A stretch of 64,000 nucleotides of DNA from Paenibacillus sophorae (lineage in GTDB: Bacteria; Bacillota; Bacilli; Paenibacillales; Paenibacillaceae). The notes under the pieces are model-generated. The model was not told where the DNA came from. It searched no databases and saw only the letters and a program-made list of their open reading frames with translations. The position numbers and the translations under genes are program-made. The stretch covers positions 3,224,001 to 3,288,000 of the forward strand of contig NZ_CP076607.1 of NCBI RefSeq assembly GCF_018966525.1. Reading direction: 5' to 3'. This document shows positions 16,579-25,962 of this stretch, piece after piece. Numbering within the stretch: position 1 is the first letter of the stretch; each line of letters opens with the position of its first letter.

Positions 16579-17910
16579 ATGAGAAGAAAGAAACTTGGTT
16601 TGCTGCTCAGCGGCGTGATGATGCTCGGCTTACTGGCAGGATGCGGTGGAAAAAGCGCGGATTCACCGAACCCAAGCAGCAGTGCCGGCACGGCCCAGGA
16701 AACGGGTCCCAAAGAAACGGTGAAGCTGAAGTTTTTTACCGGAAAAGTGGAGACGGTCGATTTGATGAACAACCTGATCCAGAAATTTAACTTAGAAAAT
16801 CCGGGAATCGAAGTGGAGCAGGAATATCAGAAGGACGCAAGCAATGTGATTAAAGTAAAATTCGCTTCCGGCGATATTCCCGACATCACCACGGTTGTGG
16901 AGCAGGATTATATCGATCAGGGCAAATACCTGGATCTTTCAAGCGAGCCGTTCTGGCCGAGAGTACTGCCGGCGATTAAAGAGCTGTCGACGGACGTAAA
17001 GAGCGGCAAACAGTATCAAGTTGCGACAAACGTGACGATGGCCGGTATTTTTTATAACAAAAAAATATTCCAGGAGCTGGGTCTGAAAGAAGCGTTGACC
17101 TGGAACGACTTTAAAGCGAATCTGCAAACGGTCAAGGACAAGAAGCCCGATGTGACTCCGATATTTATCGCCGGAAGAGAGTCATGGACGCTTGGACATC
17201 TGATTGAATTCCTTGCTCACGGCATCATCAAGCAGGATTTGGGCGTAAAAAGCTCCCGCGAAGCGTTCATCAACAATGAATCCGACAAATTGAAGTTTGA
17301 TCAGGAGAACGGCCCGATCGATACTTTCGCCAAACGGCTGCTGGAGCTGCAAGACGCGGGCCTGATTAACAAAGACGCTTTGACCGCGACGTACGACAAT
17401 CAGAAGGAAGCGTTCGCTACAGGCAAAGCCGCGATGATCAGCCAAGGAATGTGGGTGGTTGCGGATCTGCTCAAAATTAGCCCCGACTTCCAGAATGACA
17501 TCGGGTTCAGCCCGTACCCGTCCATCCAGGACGGAACGAAGCCGGTCGTACTTTCCGCCGACGATTCGAGATATGCCATTACCGCCGAATCCAAGCATCC
17601 GGAAGAAGCGAAGAAATTCCTTGAATTCTTACTGCAGCCGGAAAATCTGAAGACCTACAGCGAGTTCCTGAAATCGCCTCCGGCGTTTACCGATGTGACT
17701 GCGGACTGGGGACCGCTTAAAGACCAAGCCAATCAGGCCCTGAGCAGCGGCGTCAATATCGCTTTCACGGATTCCCCCTCGGGCTTCTCCGGTGACGATG
17801 CCGGCAGAATGGTGCAGGAGCTGCTGGCAGGCCAGTATTCCACTTCTGTTGATTTTGCCAAAGCCTACAAAGACGCCTGGGACAAAGCTTGGAAAGCGAC
17901 GCACAGATAA
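16579..17910 (+). CDS. ABC transporter sugar-binding lipoprotein
   Basis: A 443-residue extracellular solute-binding protein of the family 1 type. The signal peptide MRRKKLGLLLSGVMMLGLLAGCGG ends in the lipobox LLAGC, so Cys22 should be lipidated and anchored to the membrane. A low-complexity Ser/Pro linker follows, then the binding domain (EKFNLENPGIEVEQEY type start; TWNDFKANLQTVKDKK). Genes for two permeases follow directly. GGGAGG lies 9 bp before the ATG. Given the downstream GH66 enzyme, the ligand is likely an isomalto-oligosaccharide or dextran fragment. Confidence 0.93.
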   Translation: MRRKKLGLLLSGVMMLGLLAGCGGKSADSPNPSSSAGTAQETGPKETVKLKFFTGKVETVDLMNNLIQKFNLENPGIEVEQEYQKDASNVIKVKFASGDIPDITTVVEQDYIDQGKYLDLSSEPFWPRVLPAIKELSTDVKSGKQYQVATNVTMAGIFYNKKIFQELGLKEALTWNDFKANLQTVKDKKPDVTPIFIAGRESWTLGHLIEFLAHGIIKQDLGVKSSREAFINNESDKLKFDQENGPIDTFAKRLLELQDAGLINKDALTATYDNQKEAFATGKAAMISQGMWVVADLLKISPDFQNDIGFSPYPSIQDGTKPVVLSADDSRYAITAESKHPEEAKKFLEFLLQPENLKTYSEFLKSPPAFTDVTADWGPLKDQANQALSSGVNIAFTDSPSGFSGDDAGRMVQELLAGQYSTSVDFAKAYKDAWDKAWKATHR

Positions 17911-17957
17911 GCGGCGTTACGGTTTCATAGCGTAAGACTGCGGGAGTATGATAACAT

Positions 17958-18001
17958 CGGGACCCGGGAACGGAAAAGCGTTAGATAGAAGCCGGGTCCC
18001 G
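17958..18001 (+). promoter_or_regulatory. Intra-operon stem-loop after binding-protein gene
   Basis: CGGGACCCGG (17958-17967) pairs perfectly with CCGGGTCCCG (17992-18001). No T-run follows. Such hairpins between binding-protein and permease genes often stabilise the upstream mRNA so that the binding protein is made in excess. Confidence 0.65.
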
Positions 18002-18024
18002 GCAACGGATTGGAGAGAAATCGG

Positions 18025-18906
18025 ATGAATCTACTGCGTAAGTTATGGAATAACCTGCATCTTTTTATGGCATTGCCGGCCATCCTGTTGTTCGGACTGT
18101 TCTTTATTTATCCGCTCGCGCAGGGAATCGGGATCAGCCTGACGGATTCTAACGGCATGTCGGCTCCGCGTTTTGTCGGACTACAGAACTTTATCGACTT
18201 TTTCCATGACGCCCGGGCGAAGAAAGATGTGTACAATACGCTCTTCTTTGCGGTTGGAAGCGCTCCCTTGCTTAATATATTCGGCTTCTTGTATGCGCTG
18301 ATTCTGGATCGCCCGTTTAAGGGAAAAGGGTTTGTGCGTGCGGTCGTCTATTTGCCGGCGGTCATCAGCCCGCTGATTATGGGGTATGTCTGGTATTTTA
18401 TCCTGCAGCCTGACCGTGGCTTTCTCTATCATTTGCTGGAAAGTCTGCATCTGGGCACCGGCGGAAGCGACTGGCTGGGCAATGCGCATTCCGCGCTTAT
18501 CGTGCTGGTGTTCATCAATGTCTGGCAGTTCGTGGGGATGACGATGATTATCTATCTGGCGGGTCTTCAGTCCATTCCGAAAGAGCTGTACGAGGCGGGT
18601 GAGATCGACGGCGCCGGGTATATAAAATCACTTTGGTACATTACGATTCCGATGGTCGTTCAGTCGATCAAAATCAATGTCGTCACCAATATTATCGGGT
18701 CCCTGTCCGTCTTCGAAGTTATCATGGCGCTGACGGACGGAGGGCCGGGCTACAGTACGGAATCGCTGAGCATCTATATTCTTCGCATGCTGTACGGTAG
18801 CTTTACCGGCTATTCGACCGCTGTAGCGATGGTTCTGTTCGCCATGATTATTATTCCCGTCTTCATCTTTATGAGATATATCAATAAGAAAGAGTTTGAA
18901 ATGTGA
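18025..18906 (+). CDS. ABC sugar transporter permease, MalF/UgpA type
   Basis: A 293-residue membrane protein with six hydrophobic segments. The permease loop that contacts the ATPase reads ELYEAGEIDGAGYIKSLWYITIPM (EAA motif, residues about 193-216). It pairs with the next permease. The ATG at 18025 follows GGAGAG; the frame also contains an upstream TTG at 18010. No ATPase gene is in the cluster, so a shared MsmX-like ATPase elsewhere must drive import. Confidence 0.92.
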   Translation: MNLLRKLWNNLHLFMALPAILLFGLFFIYPLAQGIGISLTDSNGMSAPRFVGLQNFIDFFHDARAKKDVYNTLFFAVGSAPLLNIFGFLYALILDRPFKGKGFVRAVVYLPAVISPLIMGYVWYFILQPDRGFLYHLLESLHLGTGGSDWLGNAHSALIVLVFINVWQFVGMTMIIYLAGLQSIPKELYEAGEIDGAGYIKSLWYITIPMVVQSIKINVVTNIIGSLSVFEVIMALTDGGPGYSTESLSIYILRMLYGSFTGYSTAVAMVLFAMIIIPVFIFMRYINKKEFEM

Positions 18907-18917
18907 GGGCCGCCGCT

Positions 18918-19739
18918 ATGAAAAATACTCGAACACTTGGTAAATACGCCTTGGTAGCGGGCATGTCGCTGCTGTCCTTGATCCCTTTTTACATCCTGCT
19001 GTACTTGGCGCTGAACAAGCCCTCCCGCACGTTGTTTAACGGCCTGTCGCTGCTGCCCGATTTCAATTTTTCCAACTTCTCGGAAGCGTGGGAATCGTCC
19101 AGGATGGGACTCGCTACGCTGAACTCCCTGATTATAACCATAGGCGGCGCCGTCCTGATTATTCTTGCGGCAAGCTCCGCGGGCTACGCCATCGCAAGGT
19201 ACAGCAACAAATTTCATCAATCGGTCTTCAATCTGCTGCTGATCTGCATGATGATTCCGGCGATCATTATTACCGTGCCTCTTTACACGCTTATGAAATC
19301 GATTGGCGGCATCAATACGCATTGGGCCATGATTTTGCTTATGGCGTCGAACGGCATTCCTTTTTCCGTGTTCCTGTATACCGGCTTCATTAAAGTGCTT
19401 CCCAAGGAAATTGAGGAGTCCGCCATCATTGATGGATGCACGCCGTTTACAGCCTTTTGGAGAGTCACGTTTCATTTTCTGCGTCCGGTAACGGCGGCCG
19501 TTGTCATTTTGCAGGGGCTGGCGATTTGGAATAATTACGGCCAAGCCGTATTTTTCCTGCAAGGCCAAGACATGAGGACGATCCCGCTTGCCGTGTCCAT
19601 GTTCTTTCAGCAGTACGGCGCGCAGTGGAATCTGATGGCGGCGGCCGCCGTGATCGGGCTTGCTCCCGCTGTCGTTGCTTTCTTGGTCTTCCAAAAATAT
19701 TTCGTCAAAGGAATAACCGCCGGAGCGGTGAAAGGATGA
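18918..19739 (+). CDS. ABC sugar transporter permease, MalG/UgpE type
   Basis: A 273-residue inner-membrane permease with six predicted helices and an EAA loop (ELPKEIEESAIIDGCTPFTAFWRV type, about residues 178-200). The ATG at 18918 has GAGGG 8 bp upstream, 11 bp after the stop of the first permease. Its stop overlaps the start of the GH66 gene, so the three genes are translationally coupled. Confidence 0.92.
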   Translation: MKNTRTLGKYALVAGMSLLSLIPFYILLYLALNKPSRTLFNGLSLLPDFNFSNFSEAWESSRMGLATLNSLIITIGGAVLIILAASSAGYAIARYSNKFHQSVFNLLLICMMIPAIIITVPLYTLMKSIGGINTHWAMILLMASNGIPFSVFLYTGFIKVLPKEIEESAIIDGCTPFTAFWRVTFHFLRPVTAAVVILQGLAIWNNYGQAVFFLQGQDMRTIPLAVSMFFQQYGAQWNLMAAAAVIGLAPAVVAFLVFQKYFVKGITAGAVKG

Positions 19740-21448
19740 ACCGTATGTTTCCAACGATTAAAGACGCCTATCCAAACAAAGCCCAATATATAACCGGAGA
19801 ACCGGTATGTATCAATGTTGAACTGAATAACCAGCTGCAGCACGAAGTTCGGGTTCGTCTAACAGTGGAACTTGTGTGTATGAACCGCGTGCTGGACAGC
19901 CAAGCCCATGATATCGTCATTCCTCCGGGCGCTGTTTCAACGCATCTCCTGACTTTTGGCCCGCCAGACGAAGCCTTTCGGGGGTATGGTGTTGACCTGC
20001 AGCTTACGCAGGACGAAGCGGAGCCGATGCATTTCTCGACGGCCTTTGACGTCGTTTCGAGCTGGCGGCAGTCGCCGAGGTACGGTTTTTTGAGCGATTT
20101 TCATTCGCGTGAGCAGGGCGATGCGAAGGATGTGGAGAGCCTTAATAAGCTGCATATTAATCTGGTGCAATTTTACGATTGGATGTACCGCCACGACGAT
20201 CTCGTTCCACCGGAGGAGACCTTCAATGATTTGATGGGCAGAGAGCTCAGCCTTAAAGTAGTAAAGGAGAAAATCGCGCTCTGCCACTCCTACGGAATGA
20301 AAGCTATGGCCTATGGAGCGATTTACGCCGCCAGCAAAGATTTTTACTGGGAGCATCCCGATTGGGCGCTGTATTACGGCAACGGAAAAGTCGTCGATTT
20401 CATCGATATTTTTACGATTATGAACATCAGCGAGGAGTCGCCCTGGCATCGCCATATCATTGGAGAGTACAAAAAGGCGATCGAGCAGGTCGGTTTCGAC
20501 GGCATTCATATGGATACGTACGGTTATCCGAAGACGGGTATTTCAAGACTTGGCGGCGTGGAAAAAGTGGAGCGCCTGGAGAAGCAATTCCCGGTTCTGA
20601 TCGAGAATACCCGCAAGGAGCTGAACAAGTCCAAGGAGGATATCGGCCTGATCTTTAACAATGTAGGCAATTGGCCGGTTGATACGGTGGCGGCGGCCGC
20701 TCAGGATGCCGTATATATCGAGGTATGGAATCCTTATGAAAAATACCATCATATTCAGCAGATCATTGCCTGGGCACAGCAGTTCGGCCACGGCAAGCCG
20801 GTCATTCTCGCCGCCTACTTGAAACCTTTCCGGCTGGAATCCCCGGAATCCATTGATAGAGCGCATGCCGCTGCGCTGCTGCTGTCTGCGGTGATTTTCT
20901 CCCATGGAGCCTATCACCTGCTGCTAGGAGAGAACAACGGAGTGCTCACCCAGGGATATTACGTCGATTATTCTGTGGCGGGCGATGCCTTCATGCGGGA
21001 AATTCGGACTTATTACGATTTTATGGTCCGCTACGTTCATTTGCTGTATGATCCGTCTTTGCGCGACGTCTCCATGACGCATGTGGAGGGCGATAATTTG
21101 GAATATATATTCGGCGGCGCGTCTTATTCCACGTACGGCGAACCCGGCAAAGTCTGGACCGTGGTCCGGGAGAACGAAAAGATGAAATTGATTCAATTCA
21201 TCAATCTGACGAATAACGCCGAAGATTATTGGAATGAAGGGAAGAACCGTCCGGCGGAGGTGAAAAATCTGACCGTTCGCGTTCAAGTCAGCGAGCCGGT
21301 TCGTTCCGTATTTACGGCCAGCCCTGATATTGACATGGGCAGACCCCATGACCTTGAATATTCCCTTGAAGAAAGTGATCGGGGATATGTGCTATCCGTT
21401 ACCGTACCCAGCGTGTATCAATGGAGCATGCTGGTGATTGGGCATTGA
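19736..21448 (+). CDS. Glycoside hydrolase family 66-like enzyme, cytoplasmic
   Basis: About 570 residues. No signal peptide is seen, so the enzyme is predicted cytoplasmic. An N-terminal beta-sandwich is followed by a TIM barrel with NLVQFYDWMYRHDDL, GFDGIHMDTYG (candidate nucleophile Asp) and AVYIEVWNPYEKYHH (candidate acid/base Glu), the pattern of dextranases and cycloisomaltooligosaccharide glucanotransferases. A C-terminal beta domain ends in VPSVYQWSMLVIGH. Start ATG at 19736 overlaps the permease stop; the ATG at 19745 with AAAGG upstream is equally possible. It probably degrades imported isomalto-oligosaccharides. Confidence 0.82.
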   Translation: MNRMFPTIKDAYPNKAQYITGEPVCINVELNNQLQHEVRVRLTVELVCMNRVLDSQAHDIVIPPGAVSTHLLTFGPPDEAFRGYGVDLQLTQDEAEPMHFSTAFDVVSSWRQSPRYGFLSDFHSREQGDAKDVESLNKLHINLVQFYDWMYRHDDLVPPEETFNDLMGRELSLKVVKEKIALCHSYGMKAMAYGAIYAASKDFYWEHPDWALYYGNGKVVDFIDIFTIMNISEESPWHRHIIGEYKKAIEQVGFDGIHMDTYGYPKTGISRLGGVEKVERLEKQFPVLIENTRKELNKSKEDIGLIFNNVGNWPVDTVAAAAQDAVYIEVWNPYEKYHHIQQIIAWAQQFGHGKPVILAAYLKPFRLESPESIDRAHAAALLLSAVIFSHGAYHLLLGENNGVLTQGYYVDYSVAGDAFMREIRTYYDFMVRYVHLLYDPSLRDVSMTHVEGDNLEYIFGGASYSTYGEPGKVWTVVRENEKMKLIQFINLTNNAEDYWNEGKNRPAEVKNLTVRVQVSEPVRSVFTASPDIDMGRPHDLEYSLEESDRGYVLSVTVPSVYQWSMLVIGH

Positions 21449-21553
21449 GCGGGCGCCGTGGAAAGGTTAGGCCTAAGGTGAATTTTGCGCCCTTACCTCC
21501 GGATATTTTATAATAAAGCCGGCATTGATCAGAACGGGGGAGAGGACAAGTAG

Positions 21554-22015
21554 ATGTTGATTAAAGATATGGATGCGCAGGCCAGGAAGGAAGCCGCCAA
21601 CCTTGCCGGTCCGCTGATGGTCTCCCGGGGGAAGATTCACCGGTTGGAGGAACTGCCCGGCTGCTGCGTGGAAGATGGGGATGGGAACATGTTGGCGGCA
21701 ATCTTCTATAATGTGCAGAACGGGGAGTGCGAGATCGTCTCGCTGGAGAGTAGAGCGGAGAATCGCGGTGCAGGCACGAAGCTCATCGAGGCGGTAACCG
21801 CGCGCGCCCGGTCGGAAGGGTGTGCCAGAGTCTGGCTCATTACGTCCAATGATAATACGAGGGCAATCCGCTTTTATCAGAAAAGGGGATTCGATCTCAA
21901 GGCCGTTCACCGGGATGCCATTACAGAGGCGCGCAAGCTTAAGCCGTCGATTCCCCTGATCGGGAATGACGGCATTCCGATCCGACATGAGCTTGAACTG
22001 GAGTACTTGTTGTAA
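21554..22015 (+). CDS. GNAT-family N-acetyltransferase
   Basis: A 153-residue acetyltransferase. The acetyl-CoA loop ENRGAGTKLIEAV (near residue 74) and the C-terminal TSNDNTRAIRFYQKRGFD are standard GNAT features. GGGGGAGAGG lies upstream of the ATG. It is preceded by 105 bp after the GH66 stop and is probably a separate unit. The substrate is unknown; the ending HELELEYLL is common among uncharacterised Bacillales members. Confidence 0.87.
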   Translation: MLIKDMDAQARKEAANLAGPLMVSRGKIHRLEELPGCCVEDGDGNMLAAIFYNVQNGECEIVSLESRAENRGAGTKLIEAVTARARSEGCARVWLITSNDNTRAIRFYQKRGFDLKAVHRDAITEARKLKPSIPLIGNDGIPIRHELELEYLL

Positions 22016-22060
22016 CCGCAGCAAGGAATACTGTGGTATTATATGGAAAGGAGGGATGTT

Positions 22061-22582
22061 ATGGCATTAGCGGTAATGAACAAGCGTGAATTCGATTCCT
22101 TGGAAGATGAAAGATTGGGCTGGGCATGCATGGAGCCGACCTTCAGCCAAATCCGCGCGAAGGATATGTCGGTGAAGGCCAAGGTAATATCCGAACTTTC
22201 TGAAGGACAGCGGGCGTTATGCATGTTCAAAGTCTTTTACGGTCATGCGAAGAATTCGGAAATGGAGTATTACGGCTGGATCTCCCATCTGCTGCAAAAT
22301 CCGGACATGTGGACGGGAGTGATGAACGGATTAAGCTTTTTTAGCGATATGGAGATGTCCCGACTGCTGGAAGAAACGAAAGAGATTCTGGAGACCCGAA
22401 ACCACAGGCTCGGCTTGGAGTGGAAGGATGCCGTAATTACAGACCTCGATCATGATAAGGAATTGAATGCCGAGGTGGAGCGGTTATATCGGCAGTTTCA
22501 GCAGATTTCTCCGGAAAGTCTTAAGGCAATCGCCGCCCATATCCGGGCAAATGCCGGTGAATTTGTGAGGTTCGAGGAGTGA
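22061..22582 (+). CDS. Uncharacterised protein (DUF4375-like)
   Basis: A 173-residue soluble, mostly helical protein. The stretch LSEGQRALCMFKVFYGHAKNSEMEYYGWISHLL (about residues 47-79) recalls DUF4375/DMP19 proteins, whose function is not known; this assignment is tentative. The ATG at 22061 was chosen because GGAGGG lies 6 bp upstream; an in-frame ATG exists at 22043. A hairpin terminator follows the stop by about 30 bp. Confidence 0.7.
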   Translation: MALAVMNKREFDSLEDERLGWACMEPTFSQIRAKDMSVKAKVISELSEGQRALCMFKVFYGHAKNSEMEYYGWISHLLQNPDMWTGVMNGLSFFSDMEMSRLLEETKEILETRNHRLGLEWKDAVITDLDHDKELNAEVERLYRQFQQISPESLKAIAAHIRANAGEFVRFEE

Positions 22583-22610
22583 ACACTATATATAAAGTTC
22601 TCGTTTTTTG

Positions 22611-22636
22611 CGTCCGCTGTGCGGGCGTTTTTTTTT
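22611..22636 (+). terminator. Rho-independent terminator
   Basis: Stem CGTCCGC / GCGGGCG with a 3-base loop, followed by eight or nine T. Confidence 0.8.
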
Positions 22637-22854
22637 CGGCCAATTTCCCTTATCGTGACTCCCCTTATTGATTTTCCTTGACCGTTAGCCGTGTATTCCC
22701 AGCCGTTGGCCGATGAGTGACCACGACCAAAGTCCAGAACGAAACTAAACCTCGGACAGTTACTGCTAATTTAGTCATTTGCTATCCTGTTGTTAGAAGA
22801 TATTGTCACATCAAGCAACTCGGTAAAATTTTTTTGAACAATGGGGTGAACACA

Positions 22855-23484
22855 ATGAACAACTATATGGGAGACGACCATTCAGAGAGCAGTATTTATG
22901 TGTTGTTGACCGATACGGGCACTTTGTTCACAACATTGATCAAAAGCTTCACCGCCGCTCCGTATAACCATGCATCCCTGGCGCTCGACGCGGAGCTGAA
23001 TGATGTGTTCAGCTTTGGCCGCAAATACCCCAAAAAGCCTTGGGCTGGAGGATTTGTGAAAGAAGATGTCTATGAGGGAACCTTCCGTCATTATCCCGAC
23101 ACTCGCTGCGTACTGCTTAGGTTGCGGATTTCGAAGCAGCAGCGTGACGCTGCCGTTCGGATTATCCGGTCTTTTCAGAAGGAGAAACAAGCCTATCGAT
23201 ACAATCTGATCGGATTATTAGGAGTGCTGATGAACCTTGACATTGAGACGAAAAATGCTTACTTTTGCTCCCAGTTTGTATCCGAAGCGCTGCGCAAAAG
23301 CGGACTTTTCTTATGGGATCGGCCATCCACGCTGGTGACGCCCAACGATTTTCTTCACCATCCTGCATTCGACACGGTTTACGAGGGCTTTCTGTACGAT
23401 TACCCGCTCCTCAACCGGGACAGGCTAAAGTACATACGCAATGTGGAAGAAGCTTCAAGCGAATTGGAGGAGCAGGCTGTTTGA
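22855..23484 (+). CDS. YycO-type permuted NlpC/P60 papain-like protein
   Basis: A 209-residue protein of the permuted papain fold. Conserved YNHASLAL (residues about 39-46) provides the His and NAYFCSQFVSEAL (about 137-149) the Cys of the presumed catalytic pair. There is no signal peptide or membrane segment. Relatives are amidases or lipid-acting enzymes of mostly unknown role. The ATG at 22855 has GGGGTG 8 bp upstream; an ORF continues 138 bp further up but without a translation signal. Confidence 0.78.
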   Translation: MNNYMGDDHSESSIYVLLTDTGTLFTTLIKSFTAAPYNHASLALDAELNDVFSFGRKYPKKPWAGGFVKEDVYEGTFRHYPDTRCVLLRLRISKQQRDAAVRIIRSFQKEKQAYRYNLIGLLGVLMNLDIETKNAYFCSQFVSEALRKSGLFLWDRPSTLVTPNDFLHHPAFDTVYEGFLYDYPLLNRDRLKYIRNVEEASSELEEQAV

Positions 23485-23526
23485 TGGATACAGTGGAGCT
23501 GATGCAGACAGCAGCAGAAGTTCGCG

Positions 23527-23943
23527 CTATTCATCAAGGGTACGGTTAAGTCTCGCCAGCATGTCACCGAAAGTCCGGCATTCCTGGGGCGACCAGTCTT
23601 TAAATATTTCCCCGTATCTGGCCAATCTGACTTTTTTTGCCTCCTCAAGCTTTTGTGAGCCTGGCTCGGTGATCTGAAAATAACTAGATCTTCCGTCCTG
23701 CGGATCGGGTATTCTCTCTATGTATCCTTTATGTTCAAGCACACTTGTCTGTCTGCTTATCGTGGAGGTGTCCAGGCCGAGTCCCTCCGCCAGAGCCTTA
23801 ACCCCAATGTTGCCTTGGTTGGACAAATGGTACAGCAGGGTATAGCTTGAACGATCCAGTCCGCCATGCTTCTTGTCCAGGGAGGCGCGGCGAATCAATG
23901 TCATCATCTCATTACTGATGAAATCCAAATTTTTATCTTCCAT
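23527..23943 (-). CDS. MarR-family transcriptional regulator
   Basis: A 138-residue winged-helix regulator. The recognition region reads GLGLDTSTISRQTSVLEHKGYIERIPDPQDGRSSYFQIT (about residues 54-92), the typical MarR HTH and wing. It is divergent from an MFS drug-exporter gene, separated by 191 bp, and most likely represses that gene and itself until a ligand binds. The spacer contains repeats such as AAGTGAAAATAC/AAGTAAAAATAC (about 23985-24016) that could be its binding sites. Confidence 0.9.
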   Translation of the reverse strand: MEDKNLDFISNEMMTLIRRASLDKKHGGLDRSSYTLLYHLSNQGNIGVKALAEGLGLDTSTISRQTSVLEHKGYIERIPDPQDGRSSYFQITEPGSQKLEEAKKVRLARYGEIFKDWSPQECRTFGDMLARLNRTLDE

Positions 23944-24052
23944 AGCACTACCGTCCCTTTAGTTTGTACTCTTCTCCATATTATAAGTGAAAATACCCAG
24001 CCACAAGTAAAAATACATAACCCTAGATGAAAGTAACGTGAAAAAAGTAATA

Positions 24053-24080
24053 TTGATTTTCAAAATAATAGTTGTATAAT
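24053..24080 (+). promoter_or_regulatory. Promoter of the MFS exporter gene
   Basis: TTGATT (24053-24058) and TATAAT (24075-24080) spaced 16 bp. A direct repeat ACACCTATATT follows twice (24081-24115). Confidence 0.6.
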
Positions 24081-24134
24081 ACACCTATATTAAATTAATT
24101 GTATCCTACACCTATATTTAGAGGAGAGAAAGCA

Positions 24135-25595
24135 TTGAATAATCAAACCGCTAGGAATTCTTCCTTCTGGCTCATTATTTTAGCGATTTTTTTCGGCAAT
24201 TTCATGACTATCCTGAGCTCCACAACGATTAATGTGGCTTTTCCGGTGTTTATGAAGGACTTTCAAGCGGAGGTTGGCACTGTTCAATGGATGATTACCG
24301 GCTATCTGCTGACAACCGGGGTTGTCGCGCCGGTCGTCGGCTATTTTGGCGATAAGTGGAGTTATAAGTACCTGTATGTGTTTGCTTTATCTGGATTTAC
24401 CCTCTTTTCCTTTCTATCCACGATCGCTTGGAGCATTCATTCCTTAATTGCCTTTCGCATCCTGCAAGGGGTGTTCGGCGGCCTTATCATTCCCACGACG
24501 ATGACAATGATCTATCAGTTTATTGAGAAGGAGCAGCAGGCTTTTGCCATGAGCTTATGGAGTCTTTCCTCCATGCTTGCCCCGGCGTTCGGGCCTACAC
24601 TCGGCGGCTGGCTTACCGGATATTTCGGCTGGCAATCCCTGTTTATCATCAATCTGCCCATCGGAATCATTGCTATTACGGTAGCGCTCAAATGCCTGCC
24701 CTACCACCGCCAGTCCGGCAAGCTCAAAACCTTTGATTTGCCCGGCTTCATAACAGTTATTCTAAGCAGCGCGTCAATTATCCTGGCTTTCAGTGAAGGG
24801 AATTCCTGGGGCTGGACGTCGTGGCAGACGTTATCCTTGCTGGTGGTAGGGGCGTCCATGTTGACCTACTTCATCCGCAGAGAGCTCTCCCTGAAGGACC
24901 CTCTGCTCAATCTGAAGGTGTTCCGCCAGAAGCGCTTTACGTTCAGCTTAATCATCAACTGCACGATTACGATCTCATTATATTCCGGGACGTTCCTGAT
25001 TCCGGTTTTTCTGCAGGATATTCAGCAGTCCACTCCGCTATTAACCGCTCTGGTGCTGCTTCCGGGCTCGCTGGTGATGGCGTTTCTATCACCGGTGGTC
25101 GGCAAGCTGTATACCAAGGTAGGTCCGTTCTGGCTTATTCTTAGCGGTATCCTGCTGATGGTAATATCGACTTGGGAGCTCAGTCATCTTACGCTGGCTG
25201 CAACCCATGTCTATGTGGCCTCATGGATGACGCTGCGTTATGCAGGGATTGCCCTTGCTTTTATGCCGGTTACCAATGCGGGGATGTCCGCCATCTCCAA
25301 GGAATATACCGGTCATGCCTCTTCCGTAACGAACTGGGTACGCCAAGCCACCGGAGCGCTTGCCATTGCGATCTTCAGCTCTTTGCTGGGCGCGAGATCC
25401 GCGACTCATCTGAAAGCGCTGGCCAGGGGAGCGGAGGCCGGTTCTTCTCTGCTGAAGGCTCAGGGCATGGCGATGGGCGTTCAGGATGTGTTCCTGGCCG
25501 CTACATTAATTGGCGTCATCGCGATCCCGTTAACCTTTCTCCTAAAAAAACCGAGAGCTGGCAAGGCTAACGCCGTTCTACGGGCGAAAACTTGA
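24135..25595 (+). CDS. MFS multidrug exporter, DHA2 (EmrB/QacA) family
   Basis: A 486-residue transporter with about 14 hydrophobic helices. It starts with the DHA2 pattern (FMTILSSTTINVAFPVF, then VQWMITGYLLTTGVVAPVVGYFGDKW; motif A DKW...). Motif C-like sequence (SMLAPAFGPTLGGWLTGYFGWQSLFIINLPIG) identifies a proton antiporter. A TTG at 24135 follows GAGGAGAG and is preferred over the upstream TTG at 24099. The substrate is probably a drug or toxic organic compound; the MarR regulator beside it likely controls it. Confidence 0.9.
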   Translation: MNNQTARNSSFWLIILAIFFGNFMTILSSTTINVAFPVFMKDFQAEVGTVQWMITGYLLTTGVVAPVVGYFGDKWSYKYLYVFALSGFTLFSFLSTIAWSIHSLIAFRILQGVFGGLIIPTTMTMIYQFIEKEQQAFAMSLWSLSSMLAPAFGPTLGGWLTGYFGWQSLFIINLPIGIIAITVALKCLPYHRQSGKLKTFDLPGFITVILSSASIILAFSEGNSWGWTSWQTLSLLVVGASMLTYFIRRELSLKDPLLNLKVFRQKRFTFSLIINCTITISLYSGTFLIPVFLQDIQQSTPLLTALVLLPGSLVMAFLSPVVGKLYTKVGPFWLILSGILLMVISTWELSHLTLAATHVYVASWMTLRYAGIALAFMPVTNAGMSAISKEYTGHASSVTNWVRQATGALAIAIFSSLLGARSATHLKALARGAEAGSSLLKAQGMAMGVQDVFLAATLIGVIAIPLTFLLKKPRAGKANAVLRAKT

Positions 25596-25962
25596 GCCTG
25601 GAACCCAACATTCGGTGCGATTACGGATATATAACATCCATGTCGGAGAAAACTCTATGCCAACTTCAATTGTACGATTCTGGACGTTTGCGAAGTTCGA
25701 ATCGGGGGATACGGCGACCCAACCGATCAATCCTTTCGAGCGCATCGCCGGCCCGGAGTATGGGCTTCCCCAACCGGTTCCCACCATTGCTGCACAAGAG
25801 CTCTTCTATGGATACGGTTATAGGTGTCCGCACAAAAAGTTGGTCTCCGGTAAAAAAGATGTACTTATTTTAAACGAAATTATCAAAATTCTGTTCTACA
25901 TTAATTTTGCGTTCCTGGACATAATAAATCCGTAAAAAATATGGTAAAAGGAGCGATATTAA
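25596..25962. other. Intergenic region, no convincing gene
   Basis: Short open frames exist (for example plus-strand 25615-25935, with FWTFAKFESGDTATQPINPFERIAG), but they lack ribosome-binding sites and a recognisable domain. It may be a decayed gene fragment. AAAGGAG at the right end belongs to the next gene. Confidence 0.4.

Noticed and set aside
21473..22024. 183-codon minus-strand frame over the GNAT gene
   Set aside because: The plus-strand frame shows a clear GNAT domain and ribosome-binding site; the minus-strand frame has neither.
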